The notes under the pieces: model-generated
What the model saw: the letters and a program-made list of their open reading frames with translations, nothing else
What the model was told of the DNA's origin: nothing
Database searches by the model: none
Shown here: in pieces, positions 1 to 10,935 of the stretch
Layout: every line of letters begins with the position of its first letter
Numbering within the stretch: the first letter of the stretch is position 1
DNA from: Benincasa hispida
Lineage: Eukaryota; Streptophyta; Magnoliopsida; Cucurbitales; Cucurbitaceae
Direction of reading: 5' to 3'
Assembly (NCBI RefSeq): GCF_009727055.1
Contig: NC_052350.1
Location: forward strand, 18,474,840 to 18,538,839
Length of the DNA stretch: 64,000 nt
Position numbers and translations under genes: made by a program

Positions 1-779
1 AGAAAAAAAGAAAAGAGAAGAAAGAAGGGTTAGGTAACAAAAGTTTATGAGCAAAATAAATAAAGAGGTATTTTTAAAAATATAAAAAATATTTAAAAAT
101 ATTTATACTTCAGAGTAAAAATGTACAATTACTTTTATTTTATTTTTTTTTTTTTTATGAAAAGTAAATATTTGAAATTCTTCTATTTATAAAGAATTTC
201 TCAATAAATGCCCTATTTCTCTATGTTTTTTCCCTAACTTTTTTTTTTTTTTAATTACCTCATCTTTCCAATTAACTTCCTCAAATTTTAAAACATATTC
301 TTGCAAGAACTTTCCGCACATAGAGCCCTTACATAATTGTCTAAATTTTCTTATTTTTTACATGAATACTTTAATAAGCTATTATTTTATATAAAAGTCT
401 ATCCTAATTTATCTTTTTAACCTTCTTTGCCATTAAGTTTATGTACACAAAAAAAAAAAAAAAAAAAAAAAACACCCTCATAAATTGCCTAGTGGTAGTG
501 AGAACATCAAAAGTTAAGGAGTCATGCGTTCAATCTATGATAGCAGTCACCTATCTCACCAATAGTTACATTTTTCTTATTGAAATTATTATTAAAAATG
601 TCATGCCAACATTAAAAATAATAATAAATTACTCTTACATATTTTAGACATGTTCTTAAAAATTTGAAGACTATTGAAAGAGTATATTTGAAAATTTTAA
701 ATATCGTACATACCTAAAATCTCAAAAACTAAAAAGGTAAGTATCTCAAACTTTACTACGTGTAAAAGAAGTGTAAATA
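1..779. other. AT-rich DNA without a gene
   Basis: Long A and T runs (for example T runs near 140-156 and 239-252, and a run of about 23 A at 450-472) and stop codons in every frame. The only structured piece is the SINE-like scrap annotated separately at 485-555. I see no coding, RNA or regulatory signal in the rest. Confidence 0.7.
485..555 (+). repeat. possible tRNA-derived SINE remnant
   Basis: The stretch has the spacing of an internal RNA polymerase III promoter. An A-box-like TGCCTAGTGGTAG lies near 486-498 and a B-box-like GCGTTCAATCT at 526-536. Plant SINE heads often read this way, from a tRNA with a 'TAGTGGTA' D-arm and 'GGTTCAATCC' T-arm. An A tract of about 23 bases lies just upstream (450-472), on the wrong side for a plus-strand SINE tail. 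It could belong to a neighbouring copy. No clover-leaf closes, so it is not a functional tRNA gene. Chance similarity is possible. Confidence 0.35.
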
Positions 780-893
780 TTCATTTGGCGTGCTTGTCTC
801 CACTCTCTTCCATCCTATTATGTTTTGGTTAGTCGTTCTATCATTGCTTCTGGGGACTGTCCTTTATGCCACCATGCTCCTGAATCTAATATC
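780..893 (-). pseudogene. possible Ty1/copia protease remnant, split by a solo LTR
   Basis: If the solo LTR at 894-2694 and one copy of its ATATC duplication are removed, the minus strand reads I-L-D-S-G-A followed after two residues by His, preceded by TAG where Trp is expected. This matches the copia protease active-site neighbourhood that is also visible in the other copia element of this window near 32100-32135 (WILDSGATNH). The nucleotide match there (ATATTAGATTCAGG) is 14 bases. The other half of the fragment would lie at 2695-2911, where I see no clear gag domain. The rest of both halves is full of stops. This is a short match, so the call is tentative. Confidence 0.35.
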
Positions 894-2694
894 TGTTAGT
901 GTTGATGTCCTAAATCTCTTGGGTCTTGTAGTTTATAATTGTAATATACAAACAATTTTATTTATTTAATAAAATATAAGATATTTTATTCGACATTTAG
1001 TAGCATTAACCCACAAACGAATAAACTAACATCCAAGGTTATCTTCTGTAACTTAAACATGTATGTACAAACATACAGATGGATCATGTTTAAGTGATAA
1101 CCTAAATGGTCTATAGTAGATGGATAAAGATGGGTACCTTATCTTGGTCACACTATGAATACGACTCGCTCTGTAGATGTTACAATTGTTGTAAAGTGCT
1201 ACAAATGATATGATCCTGATCATTCATATAGAGTCGTTTGAGAGGGGTATTCTATACAAAGGAGTTTGTATAAGACTGGACCAAGAAATGATTAGTCTCA
1301 TTATATAACACCGTTAATCATAAAGACTTACATTTCACTAAAATAACCATAGGTGACATGACCTGAATCTTGCATATGAAGGCGGTTCTTTGATTTGTAT
1401 GAGTGAAAGTGGCCAGATCATCGATTCAAAAGCCTATCATTTTGGAGATTCGTCAGATTGGGGAGTTGAAAACACAACTACATAAGATGGAATTTAGATA
1501 AATTGCTCCCTTAAGGGTTGATTCTGAGACATGAACAATGTGGCCTCGCAACCTCTCTTGGCCTGAGAGGGGTTTAGTCATAGTTGGATTGTGACTTATT
1601 ATTGATTAGAGGGATCGATGGTACTTAAGGAGTTAGATATAAATATAAGGACAAAACGATAATCTTGGTCCAACTGTACTTACGAGCAATTTGTGAAGGG
1701 TCACCGCAACTGTTGACTGGTTATATCCAATAGACACAGAAATACATCTGTAGTGTGAAAAGTACAGCTGTCGGTCTTTAGTGGAGTGACCGATAGTTAA
1801 TGAATATTGAATAATTAATTAAAGTGAATAATTTAATTAAAGAATTAATTATTCAAGTACCATTGGAGTTTCAATCTACAAGTCCATAAGGTCCCATCTG
1901 TAGCTCAACAAGGATTATTGAGAATTAATTTTGAATTAATTTGAATTGTTTAATTTAATTGAGAGAATTATTTATATGTAATATAATTAATATAATGTAT
2001 TTGATACATTATAATATAAAATTATTTGAGAGGAATTAAATATTTGAATATGATTCAAATATTAATTATATGGATGAGATTCATATAATTAAATTTAATA
2101 TAAATTGAATTTATATTAAATACCATGTATTATTGAGAGAATTAATAACTATAAATTATATTGTATTTGATATAATATAAAAACTATAGATTATGTATTA
2201 TATATGATATAACATATAATTCTCTCTCAGTTAATAACGTGGTTAGTGAGGTAGTTTTACGAGAGATTAATTTCTTCACAGGCTTTTTCTCATAGAGGCT
2301 GAAGGTATGCTGTGATTTTGATTGATCTGAAAAATCTCCTAAGAACTAGGTTTTTCTCAAAAAATTCTCTCTCTCTCCCAAAAAGAAATCAGAACCCACA
2401 ACTCCTGAGGATTCTCTTTCCCTATAAAGAATACTGAGGTCTCTTTTATGGTGGTGTATTGTTCTTTAGTTCTTAGTTCAAGGGTTCGTGATTGTTTATG
2501 ATCAACGTGGAGAGATTTCGTGAAGGCTTTGGATTCTTCAAGGGTAAGATTTTCCTTTTCCCTAATTTCTTCTGTTAAATGCATGCTATAATTTTTGTTT
2601 TGATGCATAACTTATGTACTGTAAATTTTGATTTAAGTAAAAATAAAATTTGGGACTGTTCCCGCTTCCGCTACGGACCTCACGGTTCCTTCAA
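894..2694 (+). mobile_element. solo LTR (copia-type family) with TSD ATATC
   Basis: An 1801-bp LTR beginning TGTTAGTGTTGATGTCCTAA and ending GGTTCCTTCA, flanked on both sides by the 5-bp duplication ATATC (889-893 and 2695-2699). No internal region or second LTR lies beside it, so it is a solo LTR left by LTR-LTR recombination. Its start and end match the other LTRs of the same superfamily at 27636-29760 and 29782-31710 in this orientation, and at 36669-38707 and 42863-44804 in the other. Short open frames inside it (for example on the minus strand near 2357-2608) are chance. Family assignment rests on likeness to the LTRs of the copia element at 22944-33574. Confidence 0.88.
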
Positions 2695-3789
2695 TATCTA
2701 CACATTGTGATATTGCAAGGGAAGTAAACATATATGGTCTCTATGGCCCCCTAGCCTTCATTTTATTGACATGCACTACTCTGATATTGTTTCTCTTCTT
2801 TGCAAGACTTACAAAATTTTGAACTCGTTGGACATCAGAATCTTCATGCTTATTGCTTCAGCTATCTAGCATAAGCACAATCTTCTAGTTTTTGACAGTC
2901 ATCTCGCCTAACACTAGAAGAAATTCGGGCTTTAATGTCGATTTTAAACCGACATTAAAGGGCTTAAAGATAGTGTTATTAAAGCCCTTTAATGTCAGTT
3001 TTCAATAACATAGCCTTCAATGTCGGTTGCAACCGACATTAAAGGTCTTCAGTGAAATTTCCAACCAACATTAAAGTCTGCGTTTTTTTTAAAAAAAATT
3101 CTTAACCGACATTGAAGCCTGAATCTGTCCGTTTTTTCTAAATTCCGTTGTCGAGTCCATTTTTTTGGTCAAAAAGTACAACATGACACATCATCATTGA
3201 ACGTTGTGGCTATGTCATATTATTTATATATGGATTACAAATCTATTACATTTAATCCACAAATTCTGCTATAAAATTATAATTTAAAAGGTCATATAAT
3301 AATCCAGCCCTTGAAAACACAAATTACAAGTAATACAAACATTATGAGTTTACTGTCCCTCTCTCCACTTGGTAAGTATGGATCCATTCATAATTCTTCT
3401 TGAACAGACCCCCCTAGCTTCAGTAGTGTCTGGTTATAGGCATCTTTGTCTGACAACTGTTGTTCAAAGGATCACAAACAAAAAAAGTTTAAGACAAAGG
3501 ATCGAAAGTGAAAATGTGATTAGAATTCATGTGTTTATTGGGAATGTGTATAAATGATACATTCAAGGCAAAATTCTTTACTAGAGTTCCCAAGAAAAAG
3601 CATAAAGAGGTTGCAATACCAAATCTTTACTCTTTTGTTGCACCTGCAAAACAAGAAAACTCAATAGTTGAATAAATGAGAGAATCTTCTTTTTAAAACT
3701 GTGAGCCATTAACTAAATCTTATTAAGACTGTGAGTCAAACATTCTTTTAGTATATTTAATTAGCATAATGCACATGTTCTCAAGCCAA

Positions 3790-4330
3790 TCAATCATTTA
3801 GTTCCTGCATCTATCGCTTAGCTCCAGCGGCCCATCGTGTAGCTCAATCGTTTAGTAAACGATCTCGCACATAGGCTATCGTTTAGCACTGACGCCTTAT
3901 CGTCTAACGCATTCGCCTATTGCTTAACTTCATCGCGTATCGCTTAGCATTCCGTATTGCGTAGCGCGTCCGCTCATCGTCTAGCGCAACACAGCTATCG
4001 TCTAGCGCTCATGCCCATTGCGTAGAGCCATCGTGTAGTCTATCGCTTAGCACTCGTGCATCTGCTATACGATCATCCAGCGCCCGCCTACACGATTGTC
4101 TAGCACCCGCGCATCTGCTATATGATCGTCCAGCGTCCACGCATATTTACACGATCATCTAGCGCATCGCTTAGCTCCGCGCATCTGCTATACGATCGTC
4201 TACCTCATTGTTTAGCTCCCTGCATTACTACACAATCGTCCAACGCCAGCCTACACGATTGCCTACCTCATTGTGTAGAGCTACCCATTTGCTACACGAT
4301 CGTCTACCTAACGCCTTGCGCTCAACATTT
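3790..4330. repeat. degenerate ATCGTYTAGC repeat inside CACTA element
   Basis: About 540 bp built from variants of ATCGTTTAGC, ATCGTCTAGCGC and CTACACGATCGTC, mixed in both senses, with an irregular spacing of about 10-60 bp. The palindromic octamer ACGATCGT occurs exactly at 4192-4199 and 4296-4303. The stretch is much richer in CG dinucleotides than its surroundings. An open frame at 4122-4505 runs through it but looks like a by-product of the repeat: Ser/Leu/His/Cys-rich with no recognisable domain. The same octamer occurs in an LTR at 29217-29297 and in the second CACTA element at 41989-42126. Confidence 0.7.
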
Positions 4331-4652
4331 CGCTTTCACTGCTCTTGCTCACGCATACCCAACGCATGAGCAACTCTTGGCAACGCCTCTTGCCAATACT
4401 TCAACAAATGTAACATATACAATAAAACCATTAATCGAATCGAATTTCAAAGGCCATAGACACATAAAAAGTAGGCCCAAATCTAGGAGCAGAGAGACAT
4501 ATTGAAGTGAAACCGCAACTGGCTTTCATTGAGACATTTACACAAATAGTTGAGAGGCGTAACATAAGAACAAAAATTGCTGTGAGTTTAAGAGAGGAAA
4601 GAGAAGAAGAGCATACTGATCTGGACGAATGACGAACGACGAACTTCATATC

Positions 4653-4690
4653 CTGTCTCTTATACACATCTAGATGTGTATAAGAGACAG
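4653..4690. other. Nextera mate-pair junction adapter (assembly artefact)
   Basis: Bases 4653-4671 are CTGTCTCTTATACACATCT, the 19-bp Tn5 mosaic end used in Nextera kits. Bases 4672-4690 are its exact reverse complement. Back to back they form the 38-bp circularisation junction of Nextera mate-pair libraries, with no mismatch. This is not plant DNA: an untrimmed read was built into the assembly. The sequence left and right of it may therefore not be adjacent in the genome, and open frames that cross it are artefacts. Confidence 0.97.
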
Positions 4691-4753
4691 GATCTCATCA
4701 CATCATATTCATAACTTTTGAATGAAAAGGGAAGTGTGAGAATGAGAGGAAAA

Positions 4754-4841
4754 AGAAAATAGGGGGAGAGTGAAGAGGGAAAAATGAAAAAAAAAAATGG
4801 GGGAAAAATAGAAAATAGGGGGAGAGTGAAGAGGGAAAAAT
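4754..4841. repeat. 32-bp direct repeat, period 56
   Basis: The purine-rich segment beginning AGAAAATAGGGGGAGAGTG occurs at 4754-4785 and again at 4810-4841 without a mismatch, separated by an A- and G-rich spacer. It lies just downstream of the adapter artefact, so it could be a real tandem duplication or a second product of the same faulty gap closure. Confidence 0.8.
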
Positions 4842-5098
4842 TAAGTGGGTCTTTCATATCGATTTAAAACTGACATTAAAGGTACCCCTACAATGTCGGT
4901 TTAAAACCAACATTAAAGATCCACTTTTTTTAAAAAAAACAAAACCGACATTATACATCCGATTTCACTTTTTTCAACTGACATTAAAGGCCAAAATTCT
5001 TGTAATGTAACTTTAATCTCATTTGTTAAGCGGTAAACGTGGTGGAATCTATGGATCGTCTTGTGGGGTAGGCTTCGGTTCAACTGCCTTGTCCTCTT

Positions 5099-5603
5099 CC
5101 GATAATTAATGAAGTTCCTTACTGGTCGACCCTTTCTCAAGGCTCATTTAAGTTGAACTCATATGCTGCTTTTTTGAATGGTGATGTTGGGACTGTTGTC
5201 ATTTTTTGTGACTCAAATGGGGATGTTATGTTGGTCTTGGAAGATCATTTTTGTTTGACAAGTTCAGTTGAGCTTATTGAAACCATTGACATGTTTAATG
5301 GCATTTCTAGAGCTCTTTGTGCCTGGTTTGTCTCCGCTTTAGGTGGAATTCGATTCTCTTATTCTTTGGAAGCTTTTGGTTGGGAAATCTAGTTATACTA
5401 ATGAGGTTCAGGCTTTCGTTGACTCTATCCGTGATCTCTTCCATTGTTGGCCTATTCTTGGTTTCCTTCGGACTAATTGCAAAGACAATTTTGTTGCTCA
5501 TGAACTTGCTTCTCACACTCAAAGTTATGGTTTCTCGACTATCTGGCATGAAAGCCATCATCTTTGGATGGATTCTACCCTTTGTTTTGATTCTTTCTTT
5601 TTA
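5099..5603 (+). pseudogene. RNase H-like (RVT_3) domain fragment, frameshifted
   Basis: Two overlapping plus frames together spell an RNase H-like domain of the type found in plant non-LTR elements and RVT_3 proteins. The first frame (from about 5130 to 5392) has Trp-Ser-Thr-Leu then GSFKLNSYAAFLNGDVGTVV, where the family's first catalytic Asp would sit at the Ser of 'NSYAAF', followed by VIFCDSNGDVML and the helix SSVELIETIDM with the Glu. The second frame (5343-5603) has EFDSLILWKLL with the third Asp, then ...AHELASHTQSYG. A frameshift lies near 5340-5350. The fragment has no reverse transcriptase beside it. It starts shortly after the CACTA element and is dead: one catalytic Asp replaced, frame broken, no start codon of its own. 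Confidence 0.6.
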
Positions 5604-5639
5604 ATTTTTCCTTACTACTGTTGTAATAAAAAACGAAGA

Positions 5640-7249
5640 AGATGGGTAATTTATTGTTATAAGTAAAGTTATTTTACTAAGAAAAAAAATCATGGAAAAA
5701 TATTGTCAAAACGAGCCTTCTAGCTATCGAATTGTAGTTTATAAAATACTTTTATTTTGAATTGAGAAAAGGAGAATGAAGAAACAATGTTAATGAATTT
5801 CATGCAGATTATGGAAATGTGAAATCTTGATTATTAGATATGAAATTTCAACTCCACAACTCTTCTTTCACATGGCACCCTTTTCAAAAAAGTAAACATA
5901 TTTTCTCCTTTTTCCTTTTTGGATCATATCCATCTATCAATAAAAATTAAACAATTAGTAGTATCTTATTGTTTGATTATCATGCTAAACAACCAAGCAT
6001 ATTTTATAATTACACTACTCAATCTCAAATCACAGTTCCTATTAGGTCACTTTCAACTCTATGTTATTTTTTTATTTATACTTTATTATTTAGATTATGT
6101 GACTATAAGCTTTATTAAATATTTTGTGATTAATTTATTGGTTAATGGATAGAATCACCCTCTCATGGTATTAAATTTTTATCAACTTATATATGTAAAA
6201 AAAAATTCCATAAAATATGAAAAAAAACAACAAAAGTTCACTAATTTGAATATAATATAAATAATAAATATTGTAACTTTCTTTAAATGGGTAGAATTTT
6301 TTTACTAATTTAAATATTATTTTGATTTTTTTAGTATTTCTATTGACATTTCTTTAAAATTAAGATATCGATTATCAATGCCGACTCTTTTTTTTTATTG
6401 GAAATGTCGACGTCAACATTTTAAATCGAAGAATTATAGATAACATTAAAATTTAAAAGATAAAACAATAAAACAATAATATCTCTCCTTTTCTTAAAAA
6501 AAGAGTTACATAATAAAGTAAATCACTTGAAAGTATTGTTTTAAAACATCATCCTAAATTCCCTCCACTTTTTATCAGCCAAAAGAAAAAGAAATGCCTT
6601 TTGTGATCTAAATTCTATATTCACTCTACTTTTGAATTAGCAATATTATAATGTGGGTGCTATTAGTAAAGTAAAAGAAATTACTTTTACTAAATAAGCT
6701 ACTTCAAGAAATGTGAACTTTATTGAATCAACTATATCCAAATGAATTAAAAGAAAAACATAAGAGAAAGATTATGGGTCCAAATACATAATTACCTAGT
6801 GTTTGTGGAGATATAGATTATTAAATTAAAGTTAGTTAAATGATTTCACATATTTTATTGGGGTATGCAATGCTATAGAGAAAGAGAGTAAAAAAAAAAA
6901 AGAGATTATGATTGGTATTATTGAGGGGGTAAGGAGTAAAAATAACTCAACAGACAAAATGATGATTAGCAACATTCCTCAATCTCCAAGTAAATGTAGC
7001 TTTCTAATTATCTTAATCAATAATTATTTTTTGCTTATAATTAATGCTCTTCCCACTTGTTTTATACCCTAATTTCCCATTTTTTCTTTCCAATAATGAC
7101 CTCATGCATAGTGGATATTTTTGGCTTATTTATTTTCTAATATTTATTTTTTTAAAATGAGTTTTTTTTATGTCTATTCTCTTATGGTATTATTAATTAC
7201 TATTCATTGAATCAACGTAGCATATCATGTCATTGTTCATTTTCAAGAA
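5640..7249. other. AT-rich intergenic DNA, no gene seen
   Basis: About 1.6 kb of AT-rich sequence with homopolymer runs and stops in all frames. The longest open stretch (5919-6152, plus) encodes a Leu/Ile/Phe/Tyr-rich string typical of AT-rich noncoding DNA. I find no promoter, RNA gene or repeat boundary that I can support. Confidence 0.6.
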
Positions 7250-7575
7250 ATTTAGGATAAATTATAAAAAACATAATATGGTAAAAGTTACAATTAGTCC
7301 CTCAAACTTTCAAGTATAAAAGTTGAGTTCTCAAACTTATTTAAGTGTTAAATTTGGACCCTTAAACTTATAATAGTTGTAAAATTAGACCTCCAAATGA
7401 TAAAAATTGCACTCTTGAACTTACACAATTGTTACAATTTCTACAATTATGTAAGTTTAAGGGTTAAATTTTAACATTTGTGCAAGTTTTAGGGCTCAAT
7501 TTTTACAATTGAAACTTTGAGTGTATAGTTTGCAACTATTACCATATGTTAGGGGTGGTTTTTGTAACTTGCCTT
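7250..7575. mobile_element. inverted-repeat (foldback/MITE-like) element
   Basis: The left arm (from about 7254, including AATATGGTAAAAGTTACAA and a CTCAAACTTTCAA block) pairs with the right arm (AACTATTACCATATGTTAG and TTGAAACTTTGAG, to about 7575) over most of its length. The centre repeats the pattern with paired 'CTTAAACTTATAATAG' and 'ATTATGTAAGTTTAAGG'. The whole 325 bp could fold into one long imperfect hairpin, as foldback elements and MITEs do. I could not define a target duplication, and it has no coding capacity. Confidence 0.55.
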
Positions 7576-7929
7576 AAAATTTACTATACGGATTATATAA
7601 CATTACGGTTTAGAATAATGTAAATAATTTTTTTTTTTTAAATTTTAAAGTGTTATAGGTGACTTTGGACCAAATGGTATAATTGACATTTAGAAACAAC
7701 AAAGTCAAAAAAAATATGATTTGAGTCTAAAATGGCAACTAAATATAAGCCTAGGAGAAGGGGGTTGGTTTGGGCCAAGTCCAAGCTTGCGACCTCGGTT
7801 TTACCCCTAACCAAGACCGATCCTTGCCAAATGCTTGATGGGACATGTTTTACGTATGCCCCAATCTAAATTAACATTTTAGGCCCAAGCACATGACCCT
7901 ATACTAAAGTCCTATGGAGAGGGGAGGAA
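7576..7929. other. noncoding flank left of the CACTA element
   Basis: AT-rich, with one less AT-rich segment at 7755-7900. No open frame, repeat boundary or RNA motif is visible. The left terminus of the second CACTA element should lie at or near the end of this stretch, but no clear CACTA pentamer is found. Confidence 0.4.
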
Positions 7930-8401
7930 TGAAAAAAGTGTCATAAATAAGAGAATTCGCATTTTTTTTTGGCGGAAAAAAGCTGAAGTTTTCAGATGTT
8001 TAACTATTTATGACAGTTTTAAAGTGTCACGAATTTTTTATATTTATTAATTGTCATTAAATATGGTTAATAATTAAATATTTTTATTAAAATATCTTGA
8101 AACCCTAATTTAAATCAATATTTCCACGCCATTCTCGAGTTTGTACCCATCAGGCTGAAAGAACAGGGGTTCTCAAGAAATCTTTGCATCTTCCATTCAT
8201 CAACACCGGTTGTCTGAAGCGTGTTTGCCGTCTTCATCATCAACATTTTTAGCCAGGTTTCATCTTTAACACTAAGCTTTAAATCGTGGGTGTTTAGACT
8301 TCGTACTCAACGTCCTCCATCAGCATCGATGGTTTGACAAGTTGCCGGCGTTGCTCTTCAGTGATCTTCATAGATATTTCTTTGTGTTCCTCATGCTATG
8401 C

Positions 8402-8946
8402 TCCTCACCGGCGTTGGTCTCCCTCTTAAAGTTTGCTTTTTTAATTTTTCCCACTTTTTCCAAACTTTGTACACTCTCAAATTCAAACGCCAGCGGTAGT
8501 TTAATTCTTTCTCCTCACCGCTCCGTGGGCATCTCCAACCATCGAATAGACCAGTTCAACATCTGCAGTTGCGTCGATCAAAGCAGCTAAAAGAGTCAAC
8601 TTTCTTGTGACTTAAAAGTCAAAATTTTGTTGTATCAAATCAAAACAACATTGGGATGCAGCTTCCAACGACCCTTAATTTCAAATTCAAACCCAAAATT
8701 TCATAACTTCTTCAACTCCATTTGGGTACTCTGCAACGAGCCAACGACTAACAACATGCCAATTGCGTCCATGATATTTCTTTCTTTTTTTCTTGTAAAC
8801 TTCTATGGGTGTTTGGCTCAAAATGGCTTCCCCATAATCTATGGTTCCTCTATAACTGCAGGATCTAAACTTCTATGAGTGATACACATGCTATACTTGT
8901 CGCTGGCGTTGGTCTCCCTCTTTAAATTTGCATTTCTTGGTTTTTT
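8402..8946 (+). repeat. direct repeat in the CACTA 5' region
   Basis: A segment of about 48 bp centred on GGCGTTGGTCTCCCTCTT occurs at about 8402-8450 and again at about 8899-8946, roughly 85 percent alike by eye. It lies between the subterminal block and the transposase gene. Short open frames at 8342-8590, 8627-8878 and 8879-9079 cover it but share only these repeat-derived residues. I do not regard them as genes. Confidence 0.55.
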
Positions 8947-9639
8947 TTTAATACCACCACAGAAAGACTTTACTAACACATGTTATGAAGATGAACTTGG
9001 AGGGACTTCACTGCATTGTCCTGCAATCTCAAAATTGAAAATGTCAACTGACATGGACAAAAGTGAAATTTCTACTTGAGATGATTGTGAGGGCACATGG
9101 GTTAACAATTAAAAACTTATCATAATGTATTTAGTGGTATAAAACTTTTCATTCCTTTTGTTTAGTGGTTCACACTTTTAGGGCATACTCATCACTTTTG
9201 TTTTTTTCTTTTTAAATAAATTTCGTAGGTTACTGAACTGGAGAATGAGATTGCTTTAGGGACTTTGTTTTCTTGTTTTATTTAGTGTGCAACGTTACAT
9301 AGACTAAAAATTCTTTTTCTATCAAACTATGTTCTTTACTGCTAAACGCATTATGGATTGTTTGTAACCAAAATTGTAATCTCTTTGTACTGTTTCATGA
9401 CATTACTTACTGTTGAACCTAATTTCTATTCCTTTAGGTAGTCTAATCAGAATGTAACCTTTGTTTTTTTGTTAAACTATTAATTTTCTTCCTTAAATAA
9501 AAAAAAATGACCTAATTGTTGTTCATTGCATTTGTGAAGCTAGCGTTTAACTTATATATAATACACAGAATGTTGTCATTAATTGTGGGGGTTTTGTATC
9601 TCGAATTAATGTAGACACGGATAAAAAAAAGGAAGAGAA

Positions 9640-10892
9640 AATGTGGACCTATTAGGATGAATGCGATCACTCGTATCAGTAGTGAGGGTCGTAGAAGAGT
9701 GATAGATATAATGAACGAGGTCAACCAAATTGAGAGAATGCAACAATATTAAAGACTTTTATTGGAACATCTATGCGATTGCATGTCCCAATTATATATG
9801 TTGGTTGGAAAAAGATGCCACAAGGGTTGAAATATAAAATCTATGAACTCATCAAGGTAACAACATAATTCTACATTGATTATGACATAAATTGTTGTAC
9901 ATGGATTAACTCGTATCTTATGATGTATTTTATATAGGGTGGATTTGTAGTTGATCCTAGATCATAAAAGAGCTTAATACAAAATGTTGTGGGTTCAAAA
10001 TGAATTGTTCTTTACTATTTTCGTCACTTCAAATCAATATTGACGACCTAATATATAATGCCATTTAAAGACAGTCCGGATAAATTGAAGTATCCTCCAA
10101 TTGAATATTCATTTATTCGACCAGAGCATTGAAATGAATTCATCAATTCTCGATTTAAAAAAGAGTTTCAAGTAAGTATAACAACTAAGGTTCCTATTAT
10201 TGAAATGTATTTATGTTTAGGAATAGCCTAAAAGTTGACATTAATTTATCCGATTCCTAAGAAGGCTATTAGCCAAAAGGGTCGAGAAAGATGCAAAACA
10301 AAAAAAAACATATATAATCATCGAACATTCTGAAAGGGATATGCAAATCTCGCCGAAGAGTTGGTAAGACATAACTTATTAGTGCTTGGTATAGAGGTTT
10401 ATATTATTTTATATGTTCATCTAATTTTGAAAAGTATGAAATATGTACAGGAATCATCTTCATCAAATGCAAATCCAATTGATCGATTCATCCTATTGAA
10501 AAAAGCTCGTACAACCCGAGATAGAATGATTCCTGATAAATAGACGAAGGAAGTGGTTGATCTTATAGTAAGTATTTAATACAAATATTATTTTTGCATG
10601 AATAAACACTAATCATATTCTTGTTTTTCTTTAATAGGATGAACTCTTGGCTACTCAAAAGGTCAATGATTCAGATGAATTAATAAGTGAAGATATACCA
10701 ACCCAAGCATTGGGTACTAAAGTTCAACCAGGACAGATTCGAGGTGTGGGTAAATATGTCACAAAGACCAAATATTTTCATACCCCAGGAGGAAAGAAAA
10801 AGGTGGTGAAAAACAAGGACAAAGTATATATGGAAGAACAAGCGAGAATGACTGCACAGATTAAAGAGTTGGAGGAGGAATTGTTAACATAA
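9640..10892 (+). pseudogene. Transposase_24-type CACTA protein, N-terminal exons
   Basis: Plant CACTA elements encode, besides the TNP2-like transposase, a protein with a Transposase_24 (Ptta/En/Spm) domain. Five exons can be read with GT-AG borders: about 9640-9856, 9938-10171, 10221-10363, 10451-10567 and 10638 to beyond 10892. Recognisable pieces are RMNAITRISSEGRRRVID, GGFVVDPRS, KDSPDKLKYPPIEYSFIRPE, FINSRFKKEFQ, GYANLAEEL, FILLKKARTTRDRMIPDK and IRGVGKYVTKTKYFHTPGGK, ending in a coiled-coil-like KELEEELL. Several exons hold stops (TAA or TGA at former CAA/TGG-like codons), and exon 1 has frame breaks. The reading stops at TAA 10890-10892, 43 bp before the Athila 5' LTR. The later exon lies at 40203-40340. 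No TNP2 (DDE) transposase gene is seen. Confidence 0.72.
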
Positions 10893-10935
10893 AAAAGGTG
10901 TTGAATGCTATAAGAGTGATGAGTCTCTATAAGAC

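Larger units (their letters stand above)
2912..5007. mobile_element. non-autonomous CACTA (En/Spm-type) element, TSD TAA
   Basis: The left end reads CACTAGAAGAAATTCGGGC and the right end, reverse-complemented, CATTACAAGAATTTTGGCC. Both continue into CTTTAATGTC. The element is flanked by a 3-bp duplication TAA (2909-2911 and 5008-5010), as CACTA elements make. Many copies of the subterminal motif ACATTAAAG/CTTTAATGT lie in both orientations within 200-250 bp of each end (2930-3120 and 4866-4990). Subterminal repeats of this kind bind TNPA-like proteins in known CACTA elements. The 2.1-kb interior encodes no transposase, so it would depend on an autonomous partner. The interior holds a GATCGT-rich degenerate repeat (3790-4330), an adapter artefact (4653-4690) and a short duplication (4754-4841). 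The right end is CATTA rather than CACTA, one mutation. Confidence 0.88.

Noticed and set aside
441..647. 68-codon open frame starting in a poly-A tract
   Set aside because: It opens with a Lys run from the A tract and then runs through the SINE-like scrap; no protein likeness.
3790..4330. CRISPR-like array of regular short repeats
   Set aside because: Repeats are degenerate, irregularly spaced, in both senses and in a plant CACTA element; no cas genes.
4122..4505. 127-codon open frame in the CACTA interior as a possible gene
   Set aside because: It is produced by the ATCGTCTAGC-type repeat, has a Ser/Leu/His/Cys-rich low-complexity product and no domain.
4431..4857. Two minus-strand frames meeting at 4660-4667
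   Set aside because: Both run into the mate-pair adapter, which is artificial.
6012..6040. CACTACTCAATCTC as the left end of the second CACTA element
   Set aside because: Beyond CACTAC it does not match the right end (CACTACGAACTGTG), and the subterminal repeats do not begin until about 7950.
8342..9079. Three small plus-strand frames as 5' exons of the CACTA transposase
   Set aside because: They share only a duplicated noncoding segment and no known domain; the first recognisable exon begins near 9640.
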